Positions 1 to 7,730 of a DNA stretch of 64,000 bases are shown piece by piece. Under the pieces are notes generated by a model that worked only from the letters and a program-made list of their open reading frames with translations, was not told the origin of the DNA and made no database searches. How positions within the stretch are numbered: position 1 is the first letter of the stretch; the number at the start of each line of letters is the position of its first letter. Origin of the DNA: Consotaella salsifontis (lineage in GTDB: Bacteria > Pseudomonadota > Alphaproteobacteria > Rhizobiales > Rhizobiaceae); assembly GCF_900167365.1 (NCBI RefSeq), contig NZ_FUXL01000011.1, forward strand, positions 1 through 64,000. Reading direction: 5' to 3'. Position numbers and translations under genes: made by a program.

Positions 1-773
1 CGCACGGCGATGCCGGCATAGCCCTTGTCCTTGGCGCGCTGCGAGAGGCAGCCGTGGATCTTCAGCGTCTTCCGGGTGGCGACCTCGTCCATCTCGGCGA
101 GATTGCCGAACTCGTGGCTGCGCCGCGCCCAGCCATTGTCGGCGAGGTCCTCGGGCGCGGCCTTGACCTCCTCGATGAAGGCCTTGACCGGCTGCTGATC
201 GACGGTGATGCCGAAGCGGGAGGCAAGCTCGCCAGCATCGAAATCGCACGGATCGAAGCCGTCGGGGTGTTCGCCGACGACGAGAAGCTTGGTGCTCTTG
301 AAACGGCGGACGAGGGCCGCAGCCTTGGCGGCGGTCGCAATCTTTCCGGCCGCGCTCGCGTCGTCGGGCTCGCCATGGACATAGTCGATGGATTTGCCGC
401 GCCGGCTGAGGGCATGGGCGGCGAGATTGACGCCGCAGAAGGAGTTGAGCCGAAGCCGGCCGCCGGTGCGCGGCTCGGGGAAGGACCACATCATGACGGG
501 CGCATCGACCGCCTCGGTCAGGCCGAGGGTCATGGTCGCGTCGGCAAACGTGACCTGGAGGATGAGAAGGAGGTCGAGGGGCTCGGCGGTCAGCGCGGGT
601 ACGGCAGCGGCGGCCGCATCGGCGTCGAAGAGGATCTTCGGCTCGCCGATGAAGTCGGCATCCACGAGCTTCAGCGTTTCCAGCGCCTTCTGGAGCTTCT
701 CCTCGGCATAGGCGACATCGAAATTGACCCGGCCGACGACGGCAAGGCCGATCTTGGGTTTGAACGAGGCCAT
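1..773 (-). CDS. L-fucose/L-arabinose isomerase-like protein, probable sulfoquinovose isomerase (3' end outside window)
   Basis: The first 257 residues of a sugar isomerase of the fucose/arabinose isomerase superfamily; the C-terminal, metal-binding half lies beyond base 1. The ATG at 773 follows the aldolase stop by one base (TGAAATG), so the two are translationally coupled. The readable part has the alternating alpha/beta N-terminal domain, a hallmark stretch around residues 100-135 (MMWSFPEPRTGGRLRLNSF) and a later FIEEVK region. Because it is the last visible gene of an operon with YihU-like, mutarotase and LacD-type aldolase genes, I infer that it converts sulfoquinovose to 6-deoxy-6-sulfofructose. 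E. coli uses the unrelated YihS (an AGE-type isomerase) for that step. Family call is fairly firm; substrate is inferred only from context. Confidence 0.7.
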   Translation of the reverse strand, partial: MASFKPKIGLAVVGRVNFDVAYAEEKLQKALETLKLVDADFIGEPKILFDADAAAAAVPALTAEPLDLLLILQVTFADATMTLGLTEAVDAPVMMWSFPEPRTGGRLRLNSFCGVNLAAHALSRRGKSIDYVHGEPDDASAAGKIATAAKAAALVRRFKSTKLLVVGEHPDGFDPCDFDAGELASRFGITVDQQPVKAFIEEVKAAPEDLADNGWARRSHEFGNLAEMDEVATRKTLKIHGCLSQRAKDKGYAGIAV

Positions 774-774
774 T

Positions 775-1815
775 TCAGAAAGCCACCGCGTAGTTCTTGG
801 GAAAATCCGGGCCAGCCCCCTCGATCACCGGCGTACCGCCTATCGAGCGATGAGCGAACCAGGGCGTCCCCATCTCGTCGGTCATGTGGTTGAGGCGGTC
901 CATGTAGGGCAGCGCCTCGCGCGTCAGTTCGGCCTCCACGGCCGCCATATCCGGGAAGTTCTGCATGGCCTTCAGCCAGATGGCACGGCCTGCCAGATAA
1001 CCGGAAGCTCCGGCCCGATAGGCGTAGTGCATGACGCGCTCGAATTCGCCCATGTTCGCGCCGGCGCTGAGCATCACCCATGGCACCGGGCTGAGTTGTC
1101 CCATCTCGTCGAAGAGTGCCTGAACCTTGTCCGAGCCCGCTTCGCCAGGCGAAGGAACCTGAGGGGCCGGTACGGGGCTCTCGAGCTTGAAGATGTCGAC
1201 GCCATAACGAGGATCCGCAAACTCGCGGACGGAATCGAGCACGTTGCGCGCGTTCTTCGAATTATGCTCGATATAGTCTTTTGTCTGGCCCTGCTCCCCC
1301 GGCAGCGGATACGTCAGAAGTTCCAGAAGGAAGCAGATATCATAGCGCCGACAGGCCGCGCCGATCGCCTCGACGTAGTCCTGCTGGATCTTGCAGGTTT
1401 CCGGATCGCCGTCGGGACGGTACCAAGCCAGCGCCTTGACCGCGTCGCCGCCCATGGCCTTGATTTTAGCCACGCTCCAGTCGGCGATATTGGAAGAACG
1501 ACGACCTTTCTCGTCTTCTGCGAAAGCATGCTCCTCAAGCGTGATAACGACGCCCTTGGCCGGATCGAGGAGAGAATGGGCATTCGGCCAAGCCCAGATC
1601 GGGTCGAGAAGAACAGCGCTGGCATGCGGAGCGAGAACCTTCGTCAACGAGATTTTGGCCGCCGCCACGTCTTCATAAGATGCCTGGTCGACCCCGCGTT
1701 TCTTCTGAACGAGTTGCATGATGGGAGGGCGTTGATCGACCGCAACCATTTTGAAGAAGCCGCTACGATCGGTCAGGCGGCGAATTGACCAGTATTTTCC
1801 GGCGGTCAGCGACAT
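775..1815 (-). CDS. LacD/YihT-family class I aldolase, probable 6-deoxy-6-sulfofructose-1-phosphate aldolase
   Basis: 346 residues, cytosolic TIM-barrel aldolase of the tagatose-1,6-bisphosphate aldolase family, which includes the sulfofructose-phosphate aldolase YihT. Visible family features are the N-terminal VAVDQR segment (about 25-29), ASAVLLDP (65-72), the Schiff-base lysine segment DIFKLESP with Lys210, and the C-terminal phosphate-site pattern WVMLSAGA followed by AGASGYLAGRAIW. It is about 50 residues longer than E. coli YihT (292 as I recall), so it is an aldolase subtype rather than a close YihT copy. The start is supported by GGAGAG upstream of the ATG. In the pathway it would split sulfofructose-1-phosphate into dihydroxyacetone phosphate and 3-sulfolactaldehyde. 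A tagatose-bisphosphate role is the alternative, made less likely by the neighbouring YihU- and YihV-like genes. Confidence 0.8.
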   Translation of the reverse strand: MSLTAGKYWSIRRLTDRSGFFKMVAVDQRPPIMQLVQKKRGVDQASYEDVAAAKISLTKVLAPHASAVLLDPIWAWPNAHSLLDPAKGVVITLEEHAFAEDEKGRRSSNIADWSVAKIKAMGGDAVKALAWYRPDGDPETCKIQQDYVEAIGAACRRYDICFLLELLTYPLPGEQGQTKDYIEHNSKNARNVLDSVREFADPRYGVDIFKLESPVPAPQVPSPGEAGSDKVQALFDEMGQLSPVPWVMLSAGANMGEFERVMHYAYRAGASGYLAGRAIWLKAMQNFPDMAAVEAELTREALPYMDRLNHMTDEMGTPWFAHRSIGGTPVIEGAGPDFPKNYAVAF

Positions 1816-1845
1816 GTTGGGGCTCTCCTCGAAACTGTTTCTCGT

Positions 1846-2580
1846 TCAGATCGACTTCACGATCAGAACTGCGCCGATGACGACGAGGCAGCCGTGAACG
1901 AGATGGTGGTAATTGATCTTGAAGCGCTGAAGCATTGCGTAGCCGGTCATGCCCAGCACGAGACCGACGATGAAGGCAGGAATGGACTGGACGAAGTGCG
2001 TCAGTACCGCCGCCGTCAGCAGATCCTTTTGATAGAAACTGAAGACCGCACCTGCCATCTGCAGCATGAAAAAGCAGACAAGGGTCGATTTTGCCTGATC
2101 CGCTGACCACGGAAGCAGCGACGCATAAGCGATGACAGGGGGGCCTGGCTCGCCGACGCTTGCCCCCAGGGCTCCGGAGAAGAAGCCTGTCAGAAGCGTA
2201 GCGGAGGTTGGAGCCCTTTTGATCACCGGTCCCTTGGCGATCAAGGCATAGATGGACGAAAGCACCAAAACCACGCCCATGGCGAGGAGAATCGCCTCAC
2301 CCGGCAAGCGCTTCAGCATTTCGGCGCCAAGCCAGGAGCCGGGCAGCGAGCCCACGAAGAGCACGAGGGCCGCCTTCCATTGGATGTGCTCGCGCATCGC
2401 CCAAACAATGGGAAACGTCACGAGCCATCCGAAGAGTCCCGCCAGCGGAACGGCGGTCTTGACGCCCACCACCAGTGAGAGGAGCGGGACCGAAGTCAGT
2501 GCCAGACCGAAGCCGGTCAATCCCTGGACGAAGCTGCCCAAAGCAAGAATGGCCGAGATAAGGAGAAAGACCGGTATCAT
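1846..2580 (-). CDS. TauE/SafE-family membrane exporter, probable sulfonate (DHPS or sulfolactaldehyde) exporter
   Basis: 244 residues, almost wholly hydrophobic, with 7-8 predicted membrane segments and the two repeated halves typical of the TauE/SafE (DUF81) family. The N-terminal half has a GLTGFGLAL segment at about 20-28, and a GxxxGALGASVGEPGPP motif (about 134-150) begins the second half. The family is known for export of sulfite and small organosulfonates. It lies between the mutarotase and aldolase genes of the sulfosugar operon, so the likely cargo is the C3 end product 2,3-dihydroxypropane-1-sulfonate. AGAGGCGG precedes the ATG. Topology and family are clear; the substrate is inference from neighbours. 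Confidence 0.82.
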   Translation of the reverse strand: MIPVFLLISAILALGSFVQGLTGFGLALTSVPLLSLVVGVKTAVPLAGLFGWLVTFPIVWAMREHIQWKAALVLFVGSLPGSWLGAEMLKRLPGEAILLAMGVVLVLSSIYALIAKGPVIKRAPTSATLLTGFFSGALGASVGEPGPPVIAYASLLPWSADQAKSTLVCFFMLQMAGAVFSFYQKDLLTAAVLTHFVQSIPAFIVGLVLGMTGYAMLQRFKINYHHLVHGCLVVIGAVLIVKSI

Positions 2581-2595
2581 TCGACCGCCTCTTTT

Positions 2596-3657
2596 TCAGC
2601 GCACCGCAAAGCGATGGACGGTCTGCGCTTCCCAAAGCGCATTCGCCTTGAGGGTTATGCTTGGGAAGTGGGGTTTGTTAACGGCATCCGGGAAGTGCTG
2701 GGTTTCAAGACACAAGCCCGCGAAGGCCGGAACGCGACTTCCGGATCGACCTATCCACTCGCGGTTGCCTAGCTTGTAGCCGTTGTAGAACTGGACGCTG
2801 GGCTGCGTCGTGCGCACTTCCATAACACGGCCGCTGCCAGGATGATGGAGTTCGGCACAGGGCTTGAGGTGGTCTGAACTGCCGACCGGCGGCAGACGCA
2901 AGGCGAAGGCATGATCGAAATCGCGGTTGTTCCGCCGATCCATTGCCTCGCCGACTAAGCGCGGGCGGCTAAAGTCGAACGCCGTATCCCCGACCGGTTC
3001 GACCGCGCCGGTCGGAAGAGTGAACTCGTCGGCTGGCAACACGAAGTCGGCCGCCAGCGTCAATTCATGGTCTTCGATCGTCGACCCCTCGACGCCGCTG
3101 AGATTATAGTAGTTGTGGTTGACGAGATTGACGACCGTATCGGAGTCGCTGACGGCCCTAAAATTGAGCCAGAGTTCGTTGTCCTCCGTCAGTCCTATCG
3201 AATGGACTGCGTCGAGACGACCGGGATAGCCAGAGTCGCCATCAGGCGACGTATGGTGAAGATGAAGCCAAAGGGCCACGTCGTCTTTCTCGACAGAATA
3301 GCCCCATACCGCCTTGTCGAAACCGCGGCTCCCTCCATGAAGATGATGGCCTGTCGACGCCTCATTGCGTTCGAGCACATAATTTTGGCCATTGAGCGTG
3401 AAGCGCCCGCCGGCAATCCGATTGGCGACTCTGCCGGCGATCGCGCCGAAGAAGGGATGGCCGGCGAGATAGCGTTCGAATGACTGGTAGCCGAGTACGA
3501 TGTCGCCGACGCCGCCGTGGCGGTCGGGTGTCTTGAGCGATTGGATGATGCAGCCGTAGGTCAACACCGTGACGCTCATCGAACGGCTGTTGGATAGGGT
3601 GACGGCAGCCACCGGCTGTCCATCAATCGCTCCTACATGGGCAATTTCACTGCGCAC
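2596..3657 (-). CDS. Aldose 1-epimerase (mutarotase), GalM/YihR-like
   Basis: 353 residues. The family pattern is clear: FFGAIAGRVANRI (69-81), HLHGG (105-109), NHNYYNLSG with catalytic-type His181, and near the end CLETQHFPDAVN carrying the general-base Glu. I chose the GTG at 3657 because it has a GAGG ribosome-binding site seven bases upstream and lies just after the stop of the preceding gene. The open frame runs further upstream but only over the neighbouring gene in another frame. It would interconvert alpha and beta anomers of sulfoquinovose, the job of YihR in E. coli, although by length it resembles general GalM enzymes. It sits second in the reverse-strand operon. Confidence 0.85.
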   Translation of the reverse strand: MRSEIAHVGAIDGQPVAAVTLSNSRSMSVTVLTYGCIIQSLKTPDRHGGVGDIVLGYQSFERYLAGHPFFGAIAGRVANRIAGGRFTLNGQNYVLERNEASTGHHLHGGSRGFDKAVWGYSVEKDDVALWLHLHHTSPDGDSGYPGRLDAVHSIGLTEDNELWLNFRAVSDSDTVVNLVNHNYYNLSGVEGSTIEDHELTLAADFVLPADEFTLPTGAVEPVGDTAFDFSRPRLVGEAMDRRNNRDFDHAFALRLPPVGSSDHLKPCAELHHPGSGRVMEVRTTQPSVQFYNGYKLGNREWIGRSGSRVPAFAGLCLETQHFPDAVNKPHFPSITLKANALWEAQTVHRFAVR

Positions 3658-3667
3658 GGCACGATCC

Positions 3668-4555
3668 TCACTTGGTGTCGGTGCGCGCTGCAACCGTGCG
3701 CACATGTTCGAGAATTGCGGACCAGTCCTGACGTCCACGACCGGCGGCGCGCGCAGCGCTGTAGACTTCCCGCGCTGCAGCGCCCAAGGGCATGGGTACA
3801 GTCACCTGGTTGGCGAGATCGAGCGCGATGCCTAGGTCCTTGTGAGCGAGTTCGATCATAAAGGTCGGAGAAAGGTCGCCTTTGAGCACGCGACCTGGCC
3901 AAGTTGTGGTGAAGTGACCTTTACCCGCCGGCGTACCCATCATCACCTTCAGCGCCTCTTCGAGCGGAAGATCGATGGCTTCGCACAAGACCGCCGCCTC
4001 GGCGGACAGGGCGTTCAGGGCAATGCTCATGAAATTGTTGACAATCTTGACCCGGATGCCGCGCCCCCGAGCTCCCGTTACGATGGTTTCGGACCCCATG
4101 CAGTCGAACAGCGGCGCCAGGCGGGCGACCGTCGCCTGATCCGCGCCGGCCAGGATCAGGAGCTCTCCGCGCACGGCGTGATCGGATGTGCGACCCACAG
4201 GCGCATCGACGAATGGAAACCCCTTTCGCTCGATTTCCTCGGCGATCGCGTCGCTTTCGAATGGATGAATGGTCGACATGTCGATGACCCAGGCACCCTT
4301 GGGCAGAGAGGTCAGGCCCCCGTCATCACCCAGCAGCGCCTTTCGGACGATCGATCCGTTGGGCAGCATCGTGATGACAGCCTCGACATCCCGAGCGCAG
4401 TCGGCCGGACTTGATGCCGGCGCAGCGCCTGCATCGACCAGCGCGCTGACCGCGTTCGTCGAAAGATCGAAAACGCGCAGTTGGTGTCCGCCCTTGATAA
4501 GATTGAGGGCCATGGGCTTACCCATTTGCCCGAGCCCGACAAAGCCGACGCGCAT
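3668..4555 (-). CDS. yihU: 3-sulfolactaldehyde reductase, YihU-like (beta-hydroxyacid dehydrogenase family)
   Basis: 295 residues. N-terminal Rossmann fold with GFVGLGQMG (4-12), then a long stretch that closely resembles E. coli YihU as I remember it: DAPVGRTS (118-124), [20 protein letters not shown] (from 168), [26 protein letters not shown] and [14 protein letters not shown] near the end. Arg122 in the GRTS motif and Lys170 are in the places expected for sulfonate recognition and catalysis. The start at 4555 is preferred over an upstream ATG because GGGAGAG lies just before it and the family begins there. It would reduce sulfolactaldehyde to dihydroxypropanesulfonate with NADH. It is the first gene of the reverse-strand operon and diverges from the kinase gene. 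Confidence 0.9.
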   Translation of the reverse strand: MRVGFVGLGQMGKPMALNLIKGGHQLRVFDLSTNAVSALVDAGAAPASSPADCARDVEAVITMLPNGSIVRKALLGDDGGLTSLPKGAWVIDMSTIHPFESDAIAEEIERKGFPFVDAPVGRTSDHAVRGELLILAGADQATVARLAPLFDCMGSETIVTGARGRGIRVKIVNNFMSIALNALSAEAAVLCEAIDLPLEEALKVMMGTPAGKGHFTTTWPGRVLKGDLSPTFMIELAHKDLGIALDLANQVTVPMPLGAAAREVYSAARAAGRGRQDWSAILEHVRTVAARTDTK

Positions 4556-4621
4556 GAACTCTCTCCCTCTAGCGACGGATAGGCGGCTCACTTCGCCTCT
4601 GTCGCTTTCTGGTCGTTTTGG

Positions 4622-4669
4622 TACGAAACGGCGCTGAGATAATCAATATGATCTTTCGTTTCTTTCGTA
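4622..4669. promoter_or_regulatory. Divergent promoter region with ACGAAA/TTTCGT repeats, candidate operator
   Basis: The 152-base gap between the YihU-like and YihV-like genes is AT-richer than its surroundings. It holds TACGAAA at 4622-4628 and its inverted copy TTTCGTA at 4663-4669, plus a second CTTTCGT in tandem with the right arm (4653-4659 and 4662-4668, 9-base spacing). This arrangement suits a dimeric repressor acting on both promoters. No regulator gene for the cluster is in the window, so the binding protein is unknown. Confidence 0.45.
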
Positions 4670-4707
4670 TATGAATGCTGGCACGGACGTGGAACAGGAG
4701 ACAATCA

Positions 4708-5619
4708 ATGGCAAGATCTGCGTTGGCGTGCGTCGGATCCGCAGTGCTTGATCGCATTTATCGAGTTGAGGAATTCCCTTTTGAATCAGGCAAGTATGTT
4801 GCCCGAGGGTACGCGGAAGTTGGGGGAGGGCCGGCGGCGACAGCGGCGGTGGCCGCTGTCAGACTGGGATGGCTGACACATCTTGTCGCACCAGTAGGTG
4901 AGGATGATGGAGCGATATCGATCATAAACGAGCTTGCGCAGTGGGGAGTGATCACGCGCGATGTTCATAAGGTGACAGGCGCGACATCATCGACGTCAGC
5001 CGTTTTGGTCGATGCTCAGGGGGAACGGATTATCGTCAACCACCGTCATCCCTTGATCGATTCGACTGTGGAGTGGATTGAGGAGATCGATTTTTCCGTC
5101 TTTACAGCTGTCCTTGCCGATGTTCGCTGGCCGCGCGGGTCCGAACGTGCGTTGTCGGCGGCGCGCCGCGCGGGTGTCACAACTTTGCTCGACGGGGATG
5201 TTTGCCCGGACGACATCTCGCCGCTGGTGGCGCTCGCCGATCACGTGGCTTTCTCGCAGCCGGGGCTTCAGCGTTTCACTGGTACTGATGACCTACGGGT
5301 CGGGCTGGGAATCGCGGCCAATAAAACGAGTGGCACGGTCTATGTCACCGTTGGCGAAAAGGGTTGCTACTGGCTGGAGGAGGGTAGGCTATGCCACTGT
5401 GATGGCTTCAAGGTGAAGGTTGTTGATACGACGGGAGCCGGCGACGTTTTCCACGGTGCGCTTCTCGTCGCGCTTGCGGAAGGCTTGCGAGGGCGCAAGG
5501 CCATCCGCTTCGCATCGGCAACCGCAGCGCTGAAATGCCTCCAACCTGGTGGGCGATCAGGAATACCAGATCGCTCTCAACTGGGTCGCTTCATGGAAAG
5601 CGCCCGTGAAACGCTTTAG
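4708..5619 (+). CDS. yihV: 6-deoxy-6-sulfofructose kinase, YihV-like (PfkB family)
   Basis: 303 residues, PfkB/ribokinase fold. ESGKYVARGYAEVGGGPAA (about 26-44) matches the sugar-binding region of E. coli YihV as I recall it, and the C-terminal ATP/anion-hole motif DTTGAGD with catalytic Asp246 is intact, followed by VFHGALL. Further YihV-like stretches are LADVRW (about 137-142) and LQPGGRSGIPD near the end. The ATG at 4708 follows AGGAG by seven bases; an earlier in-frame ATG at 4675 lies in the promoter repeats. It phosphorylates sulfofructose at C1 in sulfo-EMP glycolysis. It is transcribed alone, divergent from the reductase operon. Confidence 0.88.
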   Translation: MARSALACVGSAVLDRIYRVEEFPFESGKYVARGYAEVGGGPAATAAVAAVRLGWLTHLVAPVGEDDGAISIINELAQWGVITRDVHKVTGATSSTSAVLVDAQGERIIVNHRHPLIDSTVEWIEEIDFSVFTAVLADVRWPRGSERALSAARRAGVTTLLDGDVCPDDISPLVALADHVAFSQPGLQRFTGTDDLRVGLGIAANKTSGTVYVTVGEKGCYWLEEGRLCHCDGFKVKVVDTTGAGDVFHGALLVALAEGLRGRKAIRFASATAALKCLQPGGRSGIPDRSQLGRFMESARETL

Positions 5620-5901
5620 CTGGACGGACAGACAAGCGATCGATTTGGCGCCGTGTGGCGATCTCTTCGGACGCGGGGCGAGCTTCCGGCGGCCCAAAGG
5701 ATCGCCGTCATTGGAAAGATCCTGGTCTCGACCGCACTCGGTCCCATCGTGATCCGCGCGATCCATTCGTTCGTTGACGATCTTTCGCCGCGACCATGCA
5801 GCCGCTTTGTCGCGGATGCCTGTCGGTCGCCGATGGAATCGCCAATCCGAGCCCGTGAGCTCTGTCAATAGATCAACATCTTTATCCGGAGCGGTGCAGC
5901 C

Positions 5902-6510
5902 TCAGCGATTCAACGGGGTTGGCGCCCGCGCCACCAAGTCGACGAAGCTTTCGAGTTCTCCCTCGAGATGATCGCCCGACAGGCCGATAAAGCGCTTTTC
6001 GAGGCTGATGGAGACGATGCCGTGAACGGCGGCAAAAAGGGTGCGCGCGCGGCGCTGTCGCGCATCCTCGTCCATGTCGGGCGAGATGGCTGCCAAGGTC
6101 CGCGCGATGCCATCGATAAGACCCGCCTGATCGTCCTTGTGCCATTGCGGAATTTCGACATCGGCCAGCATCGTGGTGTCGAACAACGCCAGCCAAAGCG
6201 CGTTGTGCGTCCGCGCAAAAGCCAGATAGGCCAGTGCCATCGCCTTGAGCTTCGTGCCCGGCTCCTCGATTCCTGCGCTCGCCTCGGCCACGGCCTCGCC
6301 CAGCCGCCGCAGCGTGTCGGAATTGACATGGATGACCAACTCGTTGAGGTCCGCGAAAGCGGTGTAGAGCCCCCCCAGCGCGCAGCCCGCATCCGCCGTC
6401 ACGTCGCGGGCCCTGAGCCCGCGCAGTCCCCCCGCCGCAATACGGTCTCGCGCCGCCTCGATCAGCCGGGTTCTGAGCTCCTGCCGCTTTTCCTGCCGCT
6501 TCTCTGTCAT
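5902..6510 (-). CDS. TetR-family transcriptional regulator
   Basis: 202 residues. The N-terminal helix-turn-helix (about 12-60) reads as a standard TetR domain (IAAGGLRGLRARDVTADAG followed by LYTAFADLNELV). The C-terminal half resembles the TetR_C domains containing a WHG-like ligand pocket (ALWLALFD, then AAVHGIVSISLE). GTG-rich DNA with GAGGTGATC just before 6510 supports this ATG over the upstream one. It diverges from pspA-yiaA-aas and three identical palindromes lie between, so I infer that it represses both itself and that membrane-stress operon. The effector could be an acyl compound or membrane-active drug; nothing in the sequence decides it. Confidence 0.85.
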   Translation of the reverse strand: MTEKRQEKRQELRTRLIEAARDRIAAGGLRGLRARDVTADAGCALGGLYTAFADLNELVIHVNSDTLRRLGEAVAEASAGIEEPGTKLKAMALAYLAFARTHNALWLALFDTTMLADVEIPQWHKDDQAGLIDGIARTLAAISPDMDEDARQRRARTLFAAVHGIVSISLEKRFIGLSGDHLEGELESFVDLVARAPTPLNR

Positions 6511-6530
6511 GATCACCTCAAACACAAAAA

Positions 6531-6600
6531 TGAACATCGTTCAAAAAATGATTTGAACAACGTTCATTATCTGCTAGCTTGCGCCCATGAACATCGTTCA
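6531..6600. promoter_or_regulatory. Three TGAAC-N3-GTTCA palindromes, probable TetR operators
   Basis: The tetR-pspA intergenic region holds TGAACATCGTTCA at 6531-6543, TGAACAACGTTCA at 6554-6566 and TGAACATCGTTCA again at 6588-6600. All share TGAAC-N3-GTTCA. The middle copy overlaps a plausible -35 (TTGAAC, 6553-6558) that is 16 bases from TAGCTT (6575-6580). The third overlaps the pspA leader just before its ribosome-binding site. This is the layout of autoregulated, cooperative TetR repression. Confidence 0.75.
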
Positions 6601-6616
6601 TATAGGAGGCAAGCCG

Positions 6617-7327
6617 ATGTTGAAAGAGTTCGTCGCGCTGGTTCGGGGCAGAAGCTACGATCAGGCGGAGACCGTGATTGACCGAAACGCGACAATCATT
6701 CTGCGACAGCAGATCCGCGATTGCGCGGGGGCGGTCGAAGGAGCGCAGCGGGCGCTCGCTGCCGCGACCGTGCATCATCAGCAGGAAATCCGGCAGAATA
6801 CCCGCATTCTCGCCTCCATCGCCGACCTTGAGGCGAGGGGAGCGGCGGCCCTGCGCAAGGGTGAGGAGGACCTGGCACGTGAAGCTGCCGAGGCGATCGC
6901 AGGCCTAGAGAGCGAGAAGGCGGCGGGCGAGGCGGCCCAACAGCGCTACGAGCGGGAGATCGGACGTCTGCGTGGCCGATTGCGTCAATCCGAAACCCGA
7001 CTGCGCGAGCTGAGACGCGGGCAGCGGCTTGCCGAGGCGGCGGAACGGGCGCAGCGGCTGCACGACGCCGGCGCAGGTTCAACGCGCTCGACCCTGCGCG
7101 ATGCCGAAAGGACGCTGGACCGGCTTCGGCAGCGCCAAAACGAGGCCGAGGCGACAGCCGCCGCGCTGGACGACCTCGCCCGCGAGCAGGACCCGGAGAC
7201 GATCAGCGAAAAGCTCGCCGCCGCCGGTTGCGGAAGCCCGTTGGGCCCGAGCGCCGAGGCCGTGCTCGACCGCCTGCGGCGCAAGATCGACGCTGAGGAT
7301 CAGCCGGGCCGGGCGAGCAACGCCTGA
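6617..7327 (+). CDS. pspA: PspA/IM30-family membrane-stress protein
   Basis: 236 residues, nearly all charged alpha helix. The N-terminal MLKEFVALVRGRSYDQAE is typical of the PspA/Vipp1/IM30 membrane-binding helix, followed by a long coiled coil (about 25-180). The C-terminal 50 residues are shorter and less regular. The start at 6617 has AGGAGG seven bases upstream; an earlier ATG at 6587 falls inside an operator. PspA proteins form peripheral scaffolds on the inner membrane and limit proton leakage. Here the gene is first in an operon with a small membrane protein and a lysophospholipid acyltransferase, in keeping with a membrane repair unit. No pspF, pspB or pspC is present; control appears to be by TetR. 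Confidence 0.8.
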   Translation: MLKEFVALVRGRSYDQAETVIDRNATIILRQQIRDCAGAVEGAQRALAAATVHHQQEIRQNTRILASIADLEARGAAALRKGEEDLAREAAEAIAGLESEKAAGEAAQQRYEREIGRLRGRLRQSETRLRELRRGQRLAEAAERAQRLHDAGAGSTRSTLRDAERTLDRLRQRQNEAEATAAALDDLAREQDPETISEKLAAAGCGSPLGPSAEAVLDRLRRKIDAEDQPGRASNA

Positions 7328-7369
7328 GCTTCCCATTCATCCCCGTCACCCTAGAACAGGAAACCCGAC

Positions 7370-7657
7370 ATGTCCGAGATCAACTACGCGCCGAGGATCA
7401 CCAGCATCTGGAAAAACTTCACCGTCGCCGGCTTTGTTCTGTCTGCCGCGATGATGGGTGGAGGCATCTATTTCCTCGAGGCGAGCTTCGCCGCCAAGGG
7501 CTTCTATGCCATGGCCGCCATCATGCTCGTCCACACCTCGATCACCCTCACCAAGGTCCTTCGCGACGAGGAGGAGAGCAGCCGGATGGTGAACCGCATC
7601 GAGGACGCCAAGACCGAAAAGCTGCTGATGAATATCGGCCGCGAGGAAAACTACTAG
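7370..7657 (+). CDS. YiaA/YiaB-family two-helix inner membrane protein
   Basis: 95 residues. Two membrane segments (about 18-36 and 43-62) separated by a short loop form the YiaAB domain. The tail (63-95) is hydrophilic and acidic (RDEEESS, then EDAKTEK). Function of the family is unknown. It lies 42 bases after pspA and 73 before aas on the same strand, so it is probably co-transcribed; YiaA-type proteins are often found beside pspA in proteobacteria. AGGAAACCC precedes the ATG. Confidence 0.75.
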   Translation: MSEINYAPRITSIWKNFTVAGFVLSAAMMGGGIYFLEASFAAKGFYAMAAIMLVHTSITLTKVLRDEEESSRMVNRIEDAKTEKLLMNIGREENY

Positions 7658-7730
7658 CGCTTCGGCGTTCTTCGTTCCGCCTCCGGTCGAAACGCCGGAG
7701 GCGGCGCCCCACCATCAAGAGGCCGTCCCG

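Noticed and set aside
3658-3738. An N-terminal extension of the mutarotase to 3738.
   Set aside because: Those residues overlap the reductase gene's coding region and have no GalM similarity, whereas GTG at 3657 has a ribosome-binding site.
5620-5901. Possible gene remnant between the kinase and tetR.
   Set aside because: Short open frames on both strands lack start signals and family resemblance.
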